Notes: a model not told the origin generated them from the sequence alone. 64,000 nucleotides of DNA from Cinnamomum chago (GCA_038049695.1 CP142453.1:110149501-110213500), one strand, 5' to 3'. Shown: positions 1 through 12,038, counted from the stretch's first letter. Made by a program: numbers and translations.

Positions 1-17
1 ACCAAGTCCAAGTAGTT

Positions 18-155
18 GGAGTTGGTGTAGTGGCTGGGAAGTTTCCTAGGAGTAGGAGTCTATTATGAGAAAAGGGTGATGTGGTCTAATGTAGGTAGAG
101 TAGTTGGTGTAGTGGTTGGGTAGTTTCCTAGGAGTAGGAGTCTGTTATGAGAAAG
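18..155. repeat. tandem duplication, about 82-bp period
   Basis: The phrase GTTTCCTAGGAGTAGGAGTC followed by a TATGAGAAA-type ending occurs twice, about 82 bp apart, each time preceded by a TTGGTGTAGTGG-type stretch. A 29-base part of the spacer (GGTCTAATGTAGGTA followed by AGTAGTTGGTG) occurs again near 7126-7152, so the motif belongs to a dispersed element. No gene is associated. Confidence 0.7.
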
Positions 156-179
156 GATCCTGGTAAATGCACCCACCCT

Positions 180-751
180 ATTTGGAAATTACACCCAACC
201 TATATCTTGTAGGCTTCTTGAGAATAACATTGCTCCGCCTGCCATACAACGTGTCCTGTGTCCTGTCCGAGTATCCTACACGATCGTGACAGCCGGAGTA
301 TATGTCTTGCGCAATCTTATCACACCATCAAGGCGGTGCAATCTTATCACATGTCCTGCGTGATCGTGACAGCCCGAGTATGGAGTCTTGTTGACTATTC
401 GTTCCAGGGCTTCTCTTCGACGGCTGAGATCATGTCTAGATTTGAGATCAGTTGTGGACCGTTCGATGTATGTGGAGAGGCGCAGAAGCCGAGATTGGTT
501 TTTTGTCCACCTTTTCATCGACTCCGACTAAATTTCATGCGTGGGTCACTTTGAGAGCTAAAACTACTTAAAAATCATTGACCCTTTTCATCTATCTGAC
601 TAAATTTTACTTCATTTAATTATCATCATATTGATCACTGCCTCTTTCCTGTTCTTGTTTTTTACTTCTAAACTTCACGCTGTGGTTGATCTTGCTGTGG
701 CCTGAAGTTACTGTGGTCTGAACGTCAATTATTATTATTTTTTCTTGGTAT
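180..751. other. intergenic, no gene recognised
   Basis: A 98-codon open frame (258-554) and an antisense one overlap here. Neither shows a recognisable domain, signal peptide or intron-exon structure. I treat the stretch as non-coding. Confidence 0.5.
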
Positions 752-900
752 AGAATAGGGTTGTAAATGGGTCGGTTTCGGTCCGGGTCCATGGTGGACC
801 CGAAATCAAAACCGTTGAGGAAAAAGTGTGACTGAATTTGGACCCAAAACCGTTTCGTAGGGTGGGTGTAAACGTTAACACCCTTAGTTCAAACAGGATA
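752..900 (+). repeat. dispersed GGGTCC-rich repeat, copy 1
   Basis: The stretch contains TCCGGGTCCATGGTGGACCC and diverged versions of the flanks seen at 59338-59604. It ends in GGGTGTAAACGTTAACACCC, a small inverted repeat. It looks like a degraded MITE of a 'GTAAATGGGTCGG' family. It lies just left of the solo LTR insertion. Confidence 0.5.
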
Positions 901-976
901 AATCCTGTTTGGTCCTAAGAGGATATCCGGATGCCATCTCTTGAAAGTACCTGTTTTGATCAAAGGTTGTGGCCTG

Positions 977-981
977 AGTGG
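977..981. repeat. target-site duplication AGTGG, left copy
   Basis: AGTGG immediately precedes the TG of the solo LTR and is repeated immediately after its CA at 3216-3220. Five-base duplications are the signature of LTR-retrotransposon integration. Confidence 0.85.
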
Positions 982-3215
982 TGTTAGGATTTTTGTAGAC
1001 TGCAATTTGATGGATGCATTATCATTCAAGCATCATTTGATTTACACACATATGCATTGTTTTAAGAAACTTGAAATCTTGTTTTATACATGCATTAGTT
1101 TTTAAGTCTTGAAGATATATTGATTTATGCATGATTTTTTTTTAATCTTGGATGCATTTGTTTTTTAAAAGAGTTTTAGAAAATCAAGCTAGCCTATGAG
1201 TTTTAAATCTTTCAAAATGTTTTAGGCTTTTTATGGTTCATGTTTTAAAACACTTAGTATGATTTAAAACATGTTTTTAAGCTTGATTAAATGGCCCAAA
1301 AAGTTCCCTCAAGAAAACCTTCAAATATGCAAAAGTTGAGAATTTTTGGTCCCAGGCTGTCAACCTGCAGTGAGGCAGGTCGACCTGCCCAGGGACCCAG
1401 GTCGACCTGCCACACTGCAGGTTGACTGGGTCCTGAAGCTCCAACGGTCATTTTTCTGACCGTTGTGTGTAGCAGGTCGACCCCCCCTTTTGGCAGGTCG
1501 ATCTGGGACTAGCCGTTGGGCATTTTTTGCTATAAATATGAGTTCTTTCCTTTGCCAAAAGTTGAGAATTTTAAGGCCCTCCTTGAGGGGTTTTGAGGCA
1601 AATCAAAGGAAAATGAACTAAGGGATGAAGGGGATCATTAGGAAAGCTAAAGCTTGGATTAATGAAGTTAAATCACCAAGTAGGCTCTACTTTCCTTAAT
1701 CATATGTTTTCATGCTTTATTTTACTTTTGGTAAATCTTGTGTAGCATGATAAACTATGTATGAAGTGTTGTGTCCTTAACATGTTTTATGTTTTGAGTT
1801 GATTTATTGTTTTGGATACAACACCATTTGATTCAATCCAAGTAGTACTTTATCTTTGGTAAATCTAAGTAGATCATGTTAATGAAAGAACCTTTGACAT
1901 TATATGTAACATGATTCCTATACTTGGTTGAATCTATGGTTGTTGTTTTTCAACATAAGAAAATCACTTTCAAAACTACCTTATGTTTTGGATTCAACAT
2001 CTTTTCATATCATATGTTTTCATGTTTTTGTTTTATCTTTGGTAAATCTTTAGTAACATGATAAACTATGATTTGTTGTATCCTTAACATGTTTTATGTT
2101 TTGAATTGATTTATTGTTTTGAAAGCACAACCATTTGATTCGATCCAAGTAGTACTTTATCTTTGGTAAATCTAAGTAGATCATGTTAATGGAAACATCT
2201 TTGAAATTATATGTAACATGATTCATATACTTGGTTGAATCTTTGGTTGTTGTTTTTCATCATAAGAAAATCTCTTTCAAACATATCTTATGTTTTGTAT
2301 TCAACAACTTCACAAATCATATGGACTTTTGTCTTAAAGTTTCACAACTTGCATTACTTTGATAGGTATATCTTTTTCAAGTTGTTTTTATAAGTTCATA
2401 TGATTTGTCCCCTTATTTCAATCAAATCTAATCTTATGTTTTATGAGCTTCATGTTGATTTGATTGACATCCCTATGCTTCACATGTTTTGGTCTTTAAA
2501 TTTTCACAACTTGTTTAGGATTCAAATGTATATATTTTACAAGTTAGTTTTAACATGTGATTAGCATTTCCTCAATCATAAATGTTTTATGAACTAAAAC
2601 TTTCAAAAGCCTTAAGCTTACTTTTATGAGCTTTCATTTTCAAAATGATTGAGGACATCACACACACACACACACATCATGTACTTTCATCTTTGCATTC
2701 ATAGTGTGTGTGTATTAGATTTTCACTTCCATATCCGCCTAATTAAGAGGCATTGTAATGAGCTTAATTGAATCTACATCAAGTGTATTATAGACACTAA
2801 CTTAGTGAGATAACCAACCTATGGTTGAAGAGGTTATTGCTTAGCCTATAAAAGCATAGTGTATAGGTTGATGTTAAGCCTTGAAAAACATCATTGTAAA
2901 GGTTATTGCTTAGCCTTGAAAAGCATATTGTAAAGGTTATTGCTTAGCCTATTGAAAAGCATAAATAGTGGAAATCCGGTGGGGTGTTGGATCATAAGCC
3001 GGTAGTGGATGTAGGCATTGAGGCCGAACCACTATAAATCCTTGTGTGATGGTGCTTGCTTTTGTGGTGATTGTTTATATTAGCTTCCGCATATTGTTTG
3101 ATTAATCATCACATGTGACTAGTTTAAGTTAAAGAAGTTAAATGATTTTTAAATTGGTCATAATTGGAGCTCACCCTATTCACCCCCCTCTAGGGTTCAG
3201 ATCCCAGGACTTACA
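982..3215 (+). mobile_element. solo LTR (Copia/SIRE-like), 2234 bp
   Basis: The segment starts TGTTAGGATT and ends GGACTTACA, the TG...CA ends of an LTR. It is flanked on both sides by the same 5 bases, AGTGG (977-981 and 3216-3220), a perfect target-site duplication. No gag-pol reading frame is present, so this is a solo LTR left after recombination between two LTRs. The CACCCCCCTCTAGGG motif close to the right end resembles the 3' end of plant Copia LTRs, but the lineage is inferred. Inside are a 308-bp tandem duplication, a GTCGAC-rich segment (about 1375-1505) and a triplicated 'GGTTATTGCTTAGCC' block (about 2836-2975). Confidence 0.87.
1698..2312 (+). repeat. 308-bp tandem duplication inside the solo LTR
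   Basis: Units at about 1698-2003 and 2007-2312 share long blocks, for example CAAGTAGTACTTTATCTTTG and CTAAGTAGATCATGTTAATG, in the same order, with scattered substitutions and small indels. The duplication probably arose within the LTR family or after insertion. Confidence 0.85.
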
Positions 3216-3436
3216 AGTGGGGCCTTTGTTACTCGCATGAAAATGATATCTCTTGAAGATATAGGGATGTTGATTAACACATCAGCCATTTCTTTATGTC
3301 ATCTTAATTTGGAAGTAAGGCATAATTTGGTTAGAGAGCAGGTTCACACTAATAACACAAAAATCTTCTTAATCTCAAAAGTCTTGGATATTTAAAACAA
3401 ATTTATTCAAACATATTAAAATATATTACATTCCTA

Positions 3437-4099
3437 ATCTTCCAACACAATGATTTCAGAAGGAAACCTAAAACGCATATATTGCATGAACGCATTAATT
3501 CGCTCTGTATATGGGGTAGCCCATGCAGCTGCACAATCATGCCTGAAGTGAACCCATTGAGGCATAATGGGAGGCATCGGGTAACCATCTGTCAATGCAA
3601 CCTGGACGTAGTGATTATTATTTACATACACGATAGCAATAGCAACATGTTCATTCGACGGTGGTGGAGTAGATTGAAGTGGCAAATACGTAAAGCTCTG
3701 TGCAGCACTTAAAACGTGTAATATCACATTGAACCTCGAAGCAATTAAGAGACCCATATTTGTCATGGTCATCCAATGCTCAATCGGTGCTCCTCTATCT
3801 AATGCAAAAAAGTTCAGTGAGTTGTAAATACGAGTCCACTGGTCATCACTATCAAATATTGCAACATACTATGTCCTGAATGTGTGCAATTCTTCTATTA
3901 AGTTATACCGGATAGTTGGCCATGCATCTTCGTGAAGACCAAGACAGACAACTATCGCCCGAAATCCGCAACTTCCATTAGGTTTTACGTCTTGTACATG
4001 GATAATGTAAGGATGCAAAATATTTGGAAACTGATGAACATATGCATGTATAGAGTTGTTGTAAATAGAGGAGCAACTGTGTCTCGCTGGTTTCTGAAA
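3437..4099 (-). pseudogene. OTU-like cysteine protease domain of the MULE
   Basis: Downstream of the stop at 4100 the same frame runs on through an IIHVQDVKPNGSCGFRAIV-type block, the catalytic Cys region of OTU peptidases, then HEDAWPTIRYNL. A TAG stop at 3869-3871 follows, then an open stretch with NNHYVQVALTDGYPMPPI holding the presumed catalytic His. OTU domains fused to FAR1/MULE transposases are known in plant genomes. Whether the peptidase serves transposition is not established. Confidence 0.75.
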
Positions 4100-5219
4100 C
4101 TAAAAAATATTTGTTGCAACCTTTTTTTTCGAGGAGGGGCGTCCACGAGTGTTCGTCTTGACAGCAGGTTCACAAATTGAAGTTGTTGATGGTGTGATTA
4201 TCTCCTTCAACTTCCTTAAAAGACTGAATTTACCATACCTTGTTTGCTGCTTAAACTGTTCCGTGAACACTTGTAGCTCGACGTCACAATCGATGTCATC
4301 GTCTTGAAGAGACACACACGGTGATAAGTCAAGTTTTCTCCAAAATTTATCTATGGAATCAATTGGTATGGGACGACCATTGTTTAAATATATTGCTTGC
4401 TCGTGCACACATGGCAGTCCGTAGCTCGTACGAAGTCGACATCCGAATTTGTAGGAAACTTCTCCGACATCCTTAGACCGCTCAAATTCATTCAAAATCA
4501 GATGCAATGCGTGACTTGAAACGAAACCACATAATTCCTGGAAGTGCGGTATATTGAATCGATGTTGGACAATAGTTTTGCTTTGCTCAATACTTGCTTT
4601 GATAGCTATGTCCTGTGATTGGATGACTTGGTAAATAAACAACAACGATGTCTCCAAATCTGACTGTGATGACTCCAAATATCGTTTCAACTTCGCATGT
4701 TGGCTCTCGTCTTTATTAGTTGTCTGGTTTCCAAAATGCAGATATCTGTCAGTCCAGGCGGATACAAATATCTCCTTATACGGTGTCAACCATACATCCT
4801 TAAGATAATTAATCATACTTGGAAAGTTTTGCAACACTACCTCAAGGTCCGCCAATTTGCACACATAGGCATTCTCAATTTCAGATTCCAGCAACATATT
4901 CCACATTTTGTAGAATGCATTCCAGGATTTCTTGTCTGTTATTGATGGCCTACACTTGCTCAAAATACTCCTATAAATGTGCCACCTACAGAGTAATTTC
5001 TTAGCATCGGGAAATACCTGGGCAAACGCATTCTTCAAAGCCAACTCTCTGTCCGTGACAATAACTCGTGGACCGGTGCATCCATCCATTGTTGACTGCA
5101 GACACCTTAAAGCCCAAATATAATTGAACACTTTTTCTGAGTGTATGAACACGAATGCTATGCAAAATGTCATATTAGTTGCCGTCATGCCGACAATCTC
5201 AAGGAGAGGCATCCTGTAC
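4100..5219 (-). pseudogene. MULE transposase core exon (about 370 codons open)
   Basis: This is the longest intact piece of the decayed element. It carries the MULE transposase domain (roughly residues 1-120 of the piece, VIVTDRE near residue 52), the DESQHAKLK segment near residue 168 and the SWIM-type zinc motif C-x10-CVH near residue 300. The apparent ATG at 5210-5212 is internal: a splice acceptor at 5220/5219 joins it to the upstream exon ending TYKTN. The last codons are basic (RGRPSSKKK), as at the end of such transposases. Confidence 0.85.
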
Positions 5220-6169
5220 CTATTTATTTTTTTTAATCAGTATCAAGAATATTCATTAAAATGAGACAAGTAAAATGAACACGAAAGCTGGGAAAGAGAA
5301 AGGAGAAAAAAATAAAATAAAGAAAAGTAGTACCTATTTGTTTTATATGTTGCGTCCATCAATAACACGTGTGGGAACGCACGCCATCGCTCTAATGATC
5401 CTGGATGTGCGAAGAATAAATCTTCAAGGTCATTGGTTACAACATTTATTCAACTCTCGAAAATGTATCCTTCATGTTGTAGGAATGACATGACAACTTG
5501 CATCTGGGTTTTACCGGCTTTCTCTGCAATCCGAAATTTCTTGTGTGCATTGTATATGGTCTCAATGGTAGACATGTTATCCGGATTCTGCTTCTTCAAC
5601 GATGTCAAGATATCTCGTGGCTTCACATTTTTCGTAGACAGATGTACCGTCAACTGGATTCTGATTCAGAGAGCCGACCGGGATATGGATGTCCCTCCAT
5701 ATATGATGCAGGGGCATGATTATGTGTTCCACATACTACCCTTGCCATCCAGTCATCACCTGTTCGCATTTTCACCCCTTTCACTCTGAAAGGACAATCA
5801 TTTTTTTTGTGCCAGTAACCTTCGTGGAAGTTTTTTTGCTTCTGTATGTGCCACCGCGATCACATTGGAACAACAATCTAGGACTCTTCTCGATTATACT
5901 AGTCTCTGACCTTTTAATGACAATGATATATCCTAAATTCCGTCCAGTAATTTGAATCCAATCAATTAGAGATTGGCGCGAATTAAATACCTGAAAATGT
6001 ATTTATTCTGTTAGAAATTAATTACTTTTTATTAAAAATTGACAAAATAAAACATAATTGGAATTGAGTTAATATCATACCATGTCGGTGGAAAATTCGT
6101 TTGTAACATTTTCATCCACATTTTTCTTTTCTTGTTTTATTTCGTTTCTAAGAATATCATCTTAACAAC

Positions 6170-8097
6170 AATATACATTCACTTGAGCATCTGCAATTTT
6201 TATATATTTCCTGAAATAATTAAAGAATTATATATTTACTTGATCACTTGAACCACTTGACAATCGTAGATCATTGGCCCAAATTCTCAGTTGATCCAAA
6301 TTCATATATTCTACTAGTATGTATATTGCCAAGAAGAACCATATCTATGTATATATAGACTAAAATACAGATCTGATGGAATTAAAGAGACACACTTTAA
6401 TAGAGAATATATTCTTTGTTTTTAGAGAATATATTCCCTGCAGAGAATATATTCCATGTAGCTACTAGTGAGATGAGGTTCACTTAAGTACACTTGACAT
6501 GGTCAGACTTGCTGTTGTTACTGCATTAGACGATATGTACTTGAAAAAGTAAATATCAATCCTCATTATGACATTTTCTTATTTTTGGAAAACCTTGAAT
6601 AGTGCAGCTCTCTTGATACATTGGTCACTGCAAGATCCAGCATTGTGCTAAAAACAAAGTTGGTTTTTTCTATTAAAATATAAAACAACCATTAAACAAC
6701 TTAAATTAAAAAAAAAAGATTCATAATCTTAAAATGATTTAAATAATACTTTTAGGTGTGCGCCACAAGCTAAACTATCCTAAAGCTAGTAAAGATCTGC
6801 CCATCCCTAAAATGACTCCTTGATCGGGAATACAGTGCAAATAAACAAACGCCACACCTATATTTTATTGCAAACATGATACAGTAATTATTACAGTGCA
6901 AGTATCAAGCTGAAGTGATTTCATGTTGACATGGAGGGTGAGATTTGGAAACTGTGGACCACCCCTTCAAAACCATGTGACAAGAAATCATGTGACAGGA
7001 CACACTTTATTTTTATATTAAGGTGAATAGTGTTTGATGTAGATGGAGTGGATTAGCTGTTGAGATAATACATGAATTGACTAGATAGCGATAGCTATAG
7101 AGTGGGTGTATATACCAACACCCTATGGTCTAATGTAGGTATAGTAGTTGGTGCGGGTAATGTGTCATGAAGTGGGAACGTGACGGTGTCAGTTGTATGT
7201 AAGTGTCTTATTTAAGTATGATGTAAATAAGAAAGGAGAATAGAAAATTATAATTATTCTTCATCTTCTTCTCGAGAAAGTTGGCTGCCTCAAACAAACT
7301 ATTTCTCGCATCATTCCGCGCCGTCGGAAATCGCACGCAACATTATGCTAGTAGAATAAAGAAAGCGGTTCACTGAAAAATGTCAGCACTTTAAAAACCC
7401 ACAATCAGTTTTGTTTCAGAAGAAGGTAAATCATGTGAAGATGATGAGAATATTATAGATCACATGAGAAAAAAAAAATATTTGCCATGACAAGGACTTT
7501 CAGGCAGTGGCAGGAAAACAGATTATGAGCGAATGCAAAAACCAACATGTGGGCCCATTAGATTGAGCCTGCACATTTGGACCATCCCCGCCTAGTGGAA
7601 AGTTCCTTGATCAAATCAATGTTGACCCAAATGCACAGATGAATAAATGCGATGTACGCAACAAAAAATAAAAATTTAGGTCAAAAGTATAGACTGGACT
7701 TGGAAGACTTAAGAACTAACCATGCCAATGGCCAATGTAGAAAAGAGAGCTACATGACCCACTGGATGAACCTTGCCTTTATGGGTCAATAGGTGCACAT
7801 TCATGGTACGCAGCCGCCTCTTGGCCAAAAAAGTAGACCGCACATGGGTCATTGACTCGATCAATTATTGTTCTCAAGAGGACATTTTCTATAGTACCAT
7901 AAAAGTTAAAAATAATTTTACATTAAGGGGCATTGGAGCAAGGTTTGATAAAATTATTGCATATGCAGTAGGAAGAATTTTCTCCTCGCATCTAATGGTT
8001 GGGCGCCATGAAATTTAGGGGGACCTCCATTTATTTATAAGCCCCCTAATGTCTTTAACGTTTGAATCGATACATCCGCTTGCAGACATTCCTCTAA
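6170..8097. other. intergenic, AT-rich, with LTR-like remnant
   Basis: No coding region is supported. Between about 7058 and 7342 the sequence looks like a short Copia-type LTR: a TATTTAAG TATA-like box, an AATAAG stretch, a CT-rich leader and an ending in CGCACGCAACA. Flanking bases (TTAGC versus TTATG) are not a clean duplication. The 81-codon frame at 7773 has no recognisable features. Confidence 0.35.
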
Positions 8098-8435
8098 CCC
8101 TTTGTTTGGGAAGGGGAAAAATAGGGAGGGAGGAAAAAGGGGGGAAAGTTGGGGGGGGGGGGGGGGGGGGCGGTTTTTTTGGAGGGTATTTGGGAAAGAG
8201 GGGGTAAAATTACTAAATTGCCCTTTATATGTAAAAGATAATTTGAAGATTTTACAAAAGTAAGGAGAAAACAGTAATTTTTTCTCTATCTCGCAAACAA
8301 ACAAATCCCTACTTTTTCACTTTTCTTCCCCTACTTTTTGACTTCCCAAACAAGAGGAGGTAAATTTAATTTTCCCTCCCCTCCCCTTCATTTTCCTTCT
8401 CCCTCAAATTTTCCATCCCCTTCCCAAACGAAAGG
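8098..8435. mobile_element. MITE with GTTTGGGAAGGGG terminal inverted repeats
   Basis: The left end reads CCCTTTGTTTGGGAAGGGG. The right end, read on the other strand, is CCTTTCGTTTGGGAAGGGG. The ends are flanked by TAA (8095-8097 and 8436-8438), possibly a 3-bp target duplication of the PIF/Harbinger kind, although assignment of the first C is ambiguous. The interior is purine-rich on one side and pyrimidine-rich on the other, with a 20-base G tract at 8151-8170. No coding capacity. Confidence 0.75.
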
Positions 8436-8704
8436 TAAGAGAATATCCCAATGTGAAGAGTATATTATTTCTCTCAAAATATTTAATTAAGGAAAAAAAG
8501 CGTATCAATAAAGCCGGTAAGTCGTACTCAAATTTAAACAAAAAGGGAGATGTGCAAAATCTTTTTACAAAGCTCTTGATAGTCACTCTATGTTTGATTA
8601 CTTAACGATTTGTAATGGTTTCGCTCTTAATGCAAATGTGATCAAAGGGAAAAATCTCTCCGCTTCAAAAGAGGCAGATGCTAGAGTGATACTTCTTGTA
8701 TAAG

Positions 8705-10445
8705 AACCCCAAAGGATAGCTAAGTTGGTCTAGGACCACGGTTTGCACCCAAATGTTGTCGGTTCGAAACTGTACTACCACACTGGGCTGCAGGAGAATT
8801 TACCCTGCTTTCCTCTAAGCCCATAGTGTAACGCCCCAATTCCGGATACCGATATACTCGTTCGAATACCCGAAGTTGGCGCGCTACTTCCCCGAAAATC
8901 TGAGAACTTCCAAGATCGTAGGCCGCAGTGAGGTCCAATTTAAAACTTTTTGACCCATATAATACTCAATGGTTAAACTTGCGGAAGCATAACAATTAAA
9001 TAAAGCGGAAGCATTTGGTATTATATATATATGTAAAGTATGAGCAGAACAGTAGTCTAGTTAAAGTATCAGTTGTTAATCAAAAGTTTATACATATTGG
9101 ATTCTACCCAACTCATTACAAAATTTCGCTCAAACCCAAAATAAGATGAGCTCTCAAAACCCTGGTAAATAATCTCCGCCCTCCGGCTCGACCTTCGGGT
9201 CGGCCGGGCCCCACGCGAACTCTCCAGCTATCGGCGCCTCTACCAGCGCTAGTGCGTCATCAGGGATCTCTTGGTCAAGGCCTAAGCACCAATGATGGGT
9301 CAGATCTAAAAGATCTGGCAAGTCACAGCATACTACTAATATAGAACATATATATCAAAGGAATAGAGACAAGTAAATAAGTTAAAGAACGACAAGGTAA
9401 AGAACTAGGCAGTTGAGCAGTATAATCATAAGGAATCAGGTTAATATAAAACATCTAATCTACAGTGAAATGACACATTCACACAAGCTGGAGTACCGCG
9501 GGATATTATGCCGCGGCCCTCCCATACTGAACACAGTTGCGGCGGGGAAATCTCACCAGTGCTGGGAATTACTAATCCCGCAAACCACTCATCATCTCAT
9601 CACACTCATCACACTCATCACTCAAGACCGGACACAGTATCACACCGTCCGTCTTAACCACATAGCTCATCATGACAGCTTTTCAACTCTCAAATAGCTC
9701 CTACCGGGGATGATCAGTCCACAGGCTGAGCTTAAATCAACCGAGTGAATGTTCATGCCGACTCGAGAATACTTCTAAGGGTCTGTGTCTGTCTAGGATT
9801 CGCCTTACGTGAACAAGGTCCTAACAATGTCTCTAAGAGGTTTGTACATCAATCAGTCTATGGATTATATTCTAAGTCCAAGCCCACTCGTTGGATCCAT
9901 ACCAAGGCCCATCAAATCCGTGGCCAGGTCTAAAACCCTCCAAACGAGGCAACATATCCATTTATACTGATAAACAGTTCATTCTAATCCATCATGACTT
10001 AAAATCCCAATATAAACTACCTCTTCCAACTAAAAGTACACATCCCACACTTAGGCCCAATAAGGGTCCGCATAGCCACATACACGGGTCAGCGATCTCC
10101 AAATAATACTAACGGGTCACCTCTAAGATATCCTAGGTTCTGGTCCTCCATTTATGTTTAATTAACAGTTAACAGCTACACTAAAGATCTAAGAATGACA
10201 GCATTAAACAAGGTGAAGTGTGAACTTCAACAAGAGAATCAATAGGGAAATACAACGGTCCAATCCTAGGTAATGGATCACGTTAGGTTCAGGTCTATCT
10301 CTGGTAATTTGATCTCTAAATGAAGCCATTTATGCCATATAATACTGTGTTTGGTGCTTAGGTAGTTACGAGCATCATTGACAACTCTTAGACCATAGGG
10401 ATTAGTCCAGTCCAAAGGATTGAGAACCTCCGATACAGCAAAAAA
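8705..10445 (+). mobile_element. tRNA-derived SINE split by an LTR insertion
   Basis: The left half (8705-8826) has an A-box-like TAGCTAAGTTGG (8717-8728) and a B-box-like GGTTCGAAACT (8761-8771), spaced as in a tRNA-type pol III promoter. The right half (10394-10445) continues with CCATAGGGATTAGTCCAG and GAGAACCTCCG and ends in a run of A. Related copies at 36894-37053 and 41246-41417 are uninterrupted and carry both halves adjacent, which shows the insertion directly. Confidence 0.7.
8827..10393 (-). mobile_element. partial LTR related to the 49-53 kb solo LTR
   Basis: The segment begins TGTAACGCCCCAATTCCGG, the reverse complement of the right end of the solo LTR at 49127-52858, and stays co-linear with it to about 51283. 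In LTR orientation it is therefore on the minus strand, and only the 3' 1.57 kb is present. It is flanked by CATAG on both sides (8822-8826 and 10394-10398), which suggests a target duplication, but the inner right end is TTAGAC rather than a canonical TG/CA end. No protein-coding frame is supported. Confidence 0.75.
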
Positions 10446-11563
10446 GAAGCTAGAGATAGAGGCATTTCTAAACTTCTTAATTTGTCATATGCTTCTATGG
10501 CGATTTAACTTCCAAGGCTATCAAAAGGCAATGAAGATTGGTGTATTAATTACATCATTTTGGATATATCACTTTGTTAGCTAGATGTTTTGATAGTATG
10601 GATTTTAGTTATATTCTAGAAAAAGCAATGAGAGGCGGCTCATCGATTGACCAAGTTTGGCTTTGTTGACACCTCAGCCCAAGTGGTTATCAATTTTGGA
10701 TTTTAGTTGTTTTTGCTTAGTAAACATTCCTTTCACATAAAGAAAAATAACGAATGCAAAAAAAAAAGAAAAAAAGAAAAGAAATCACCACCTTGTGAAG
10801 ATACGAAATATTCTAAGACTTTTGGTTTTTCCTTGAAAATATCATAATAGATGTCCCAAAGGATAAATCAACTTTTAAAAATTTAGAATAAAAAAATATA
10901 CAATATCGTCAAAACTATTTTAATACCAATTTTCTATTTTTATTCGGATATTTTCTAACATTTATCTCACTGTGAATGAAGGAGTTATACAAAAGGGAAA
11001 GATAATGCTTTTGAATTTTATAGAGTCACTTAGAGTCCAACGTCTTGATATATATTGTTATTTCGTTCATTGACAGCTCGAGCTTTTAGTATTACTGATT
11101 TTTGTGTCAACAATAGAGGAGACTCGACCGAGTCATCTCATTTTAATAAATTATATGTATTTTAAACCATTTGATGGGTAAATCTAATTTTAAATATTTA
11201 AATTAATTTATAAGTAATTATGAATGGGGTTGGCAATTTAAAAAAGATGACTAAAATATGATTTGGAACTAATATTTGATCTTTTACATTGAAAAATTGG
11301 ACTAATAAATTATGTGATTTGTAATATTTTTTCTTTTATTTTCCCTATTGAAATACTTTTCTTGCACATATAAATTTATTAATTTGCATTGACTATAGTG
11401 AATATATGTAAGTAAATGCACATTTATATTTGAGAATTTTACCGGAAAAAACAAATAAGGTAAACACCATACCGAAAAGGTAATTTTAAGTGCCCTTGCA
11501 CCAAATAAGTCATATTGCCTGAAAACGTATTTTTTTTAACGTTCACTCTTAGGGCCCTATTGA

Positions 11564-11597
<34 letters not shown>

Positions 11598-12030
11598 GTT
11601 AAGGGTCTTATTCGACCTTGCGTTAGACCCGTTCATACATATTGTGGCTTAGAAGCCCGATTTTCTTTCTTGTTTATTTCTTTCTTTTTTCTCAATGCCG
11701 ACTACGACTCCACATCAGCTGCTAGGTGCATTCACTGTGGTTCCGGCGGTATTCCATCGGCTGGGTTGTGCCATTCTCATCCCTTTTGCGATATCGTTTT
11801 TCCTCTTGGCACACATGTACTCTCCACTGGATAATGAGATTCTAAAATGGTGATTTGCCTCGATTGCGTAGCATAATCGGGAAGAAAAAAATTTCATAAT
11901 TTGAATTAAAATCTTAAAAATCGAAAACTTGATAATTACTTAACAAAAAAATGTTTTAGATATGCTAATTATGTGTGTCAAACTTGAGAGGATTTGAATT
12001 CTGTGATCAATAAAGGGCGAAGAAAAGGAA
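10446..12030. other. intergenic, no gene recognised
   Basis: AT-rich DNA with a long T tract at about 11566-11594 flanked by two similar phrases (GGGCCCTATTGACC and GGGTCTTATTCGACC). No open frame has recognisable content. Confidence 0.5.
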
Positions 12031-12038
12031 GATAAAAG

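Larger units (their letters stand above)
3434..6165 (-). pseudogene. Mutator-like (MULE/FAR1-type) transposase with OTU protease domain, decayed
   Basis: Read on the minus strand, this is one broken multidomain gene. The order is: an N-terminal exon (about 6165-6081); a FAR1-like zinc-binding region with CDRGG, NDCPF and CGTHNH motifs (5990-5660); a region with VKPRDIL and TIYNA (5653-5450); the MULE transposase core with LLMDATYKTN and VIVTDRE acidic residues and DESQHAKLK (5440-4550); a SWIM-like C...GLPCVH motif near 4400; and an OTU cysteine-protease domain with NGSCGFRAI (Cys region, about 3975) and NNHYVQV (His region, about 3610). Two short introns fit GT-AG: 5991-6080, and 5220-5333 which splits the TYKTN/YRMPL region. 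Breaks are a lost base in an A-run near 5801-5808, a shift near 5660, and in-frame stops at 5450-5452, 4100-4102 and 3869-3871. The stop at 4100 could originally have separated two reading frames, but the downstream frame is continuous with it. The element is not expected to be active. I did not find terminal inverted repeats. Confidence 0.85.

Noticed and set aside
1-7345. Full LTR retrotransposon spanning the left end
   Set aside because: A 29-base phrase near 82-110 recurs near 7126-7152, but the flanking sequences differ and no gag-pol lies between.
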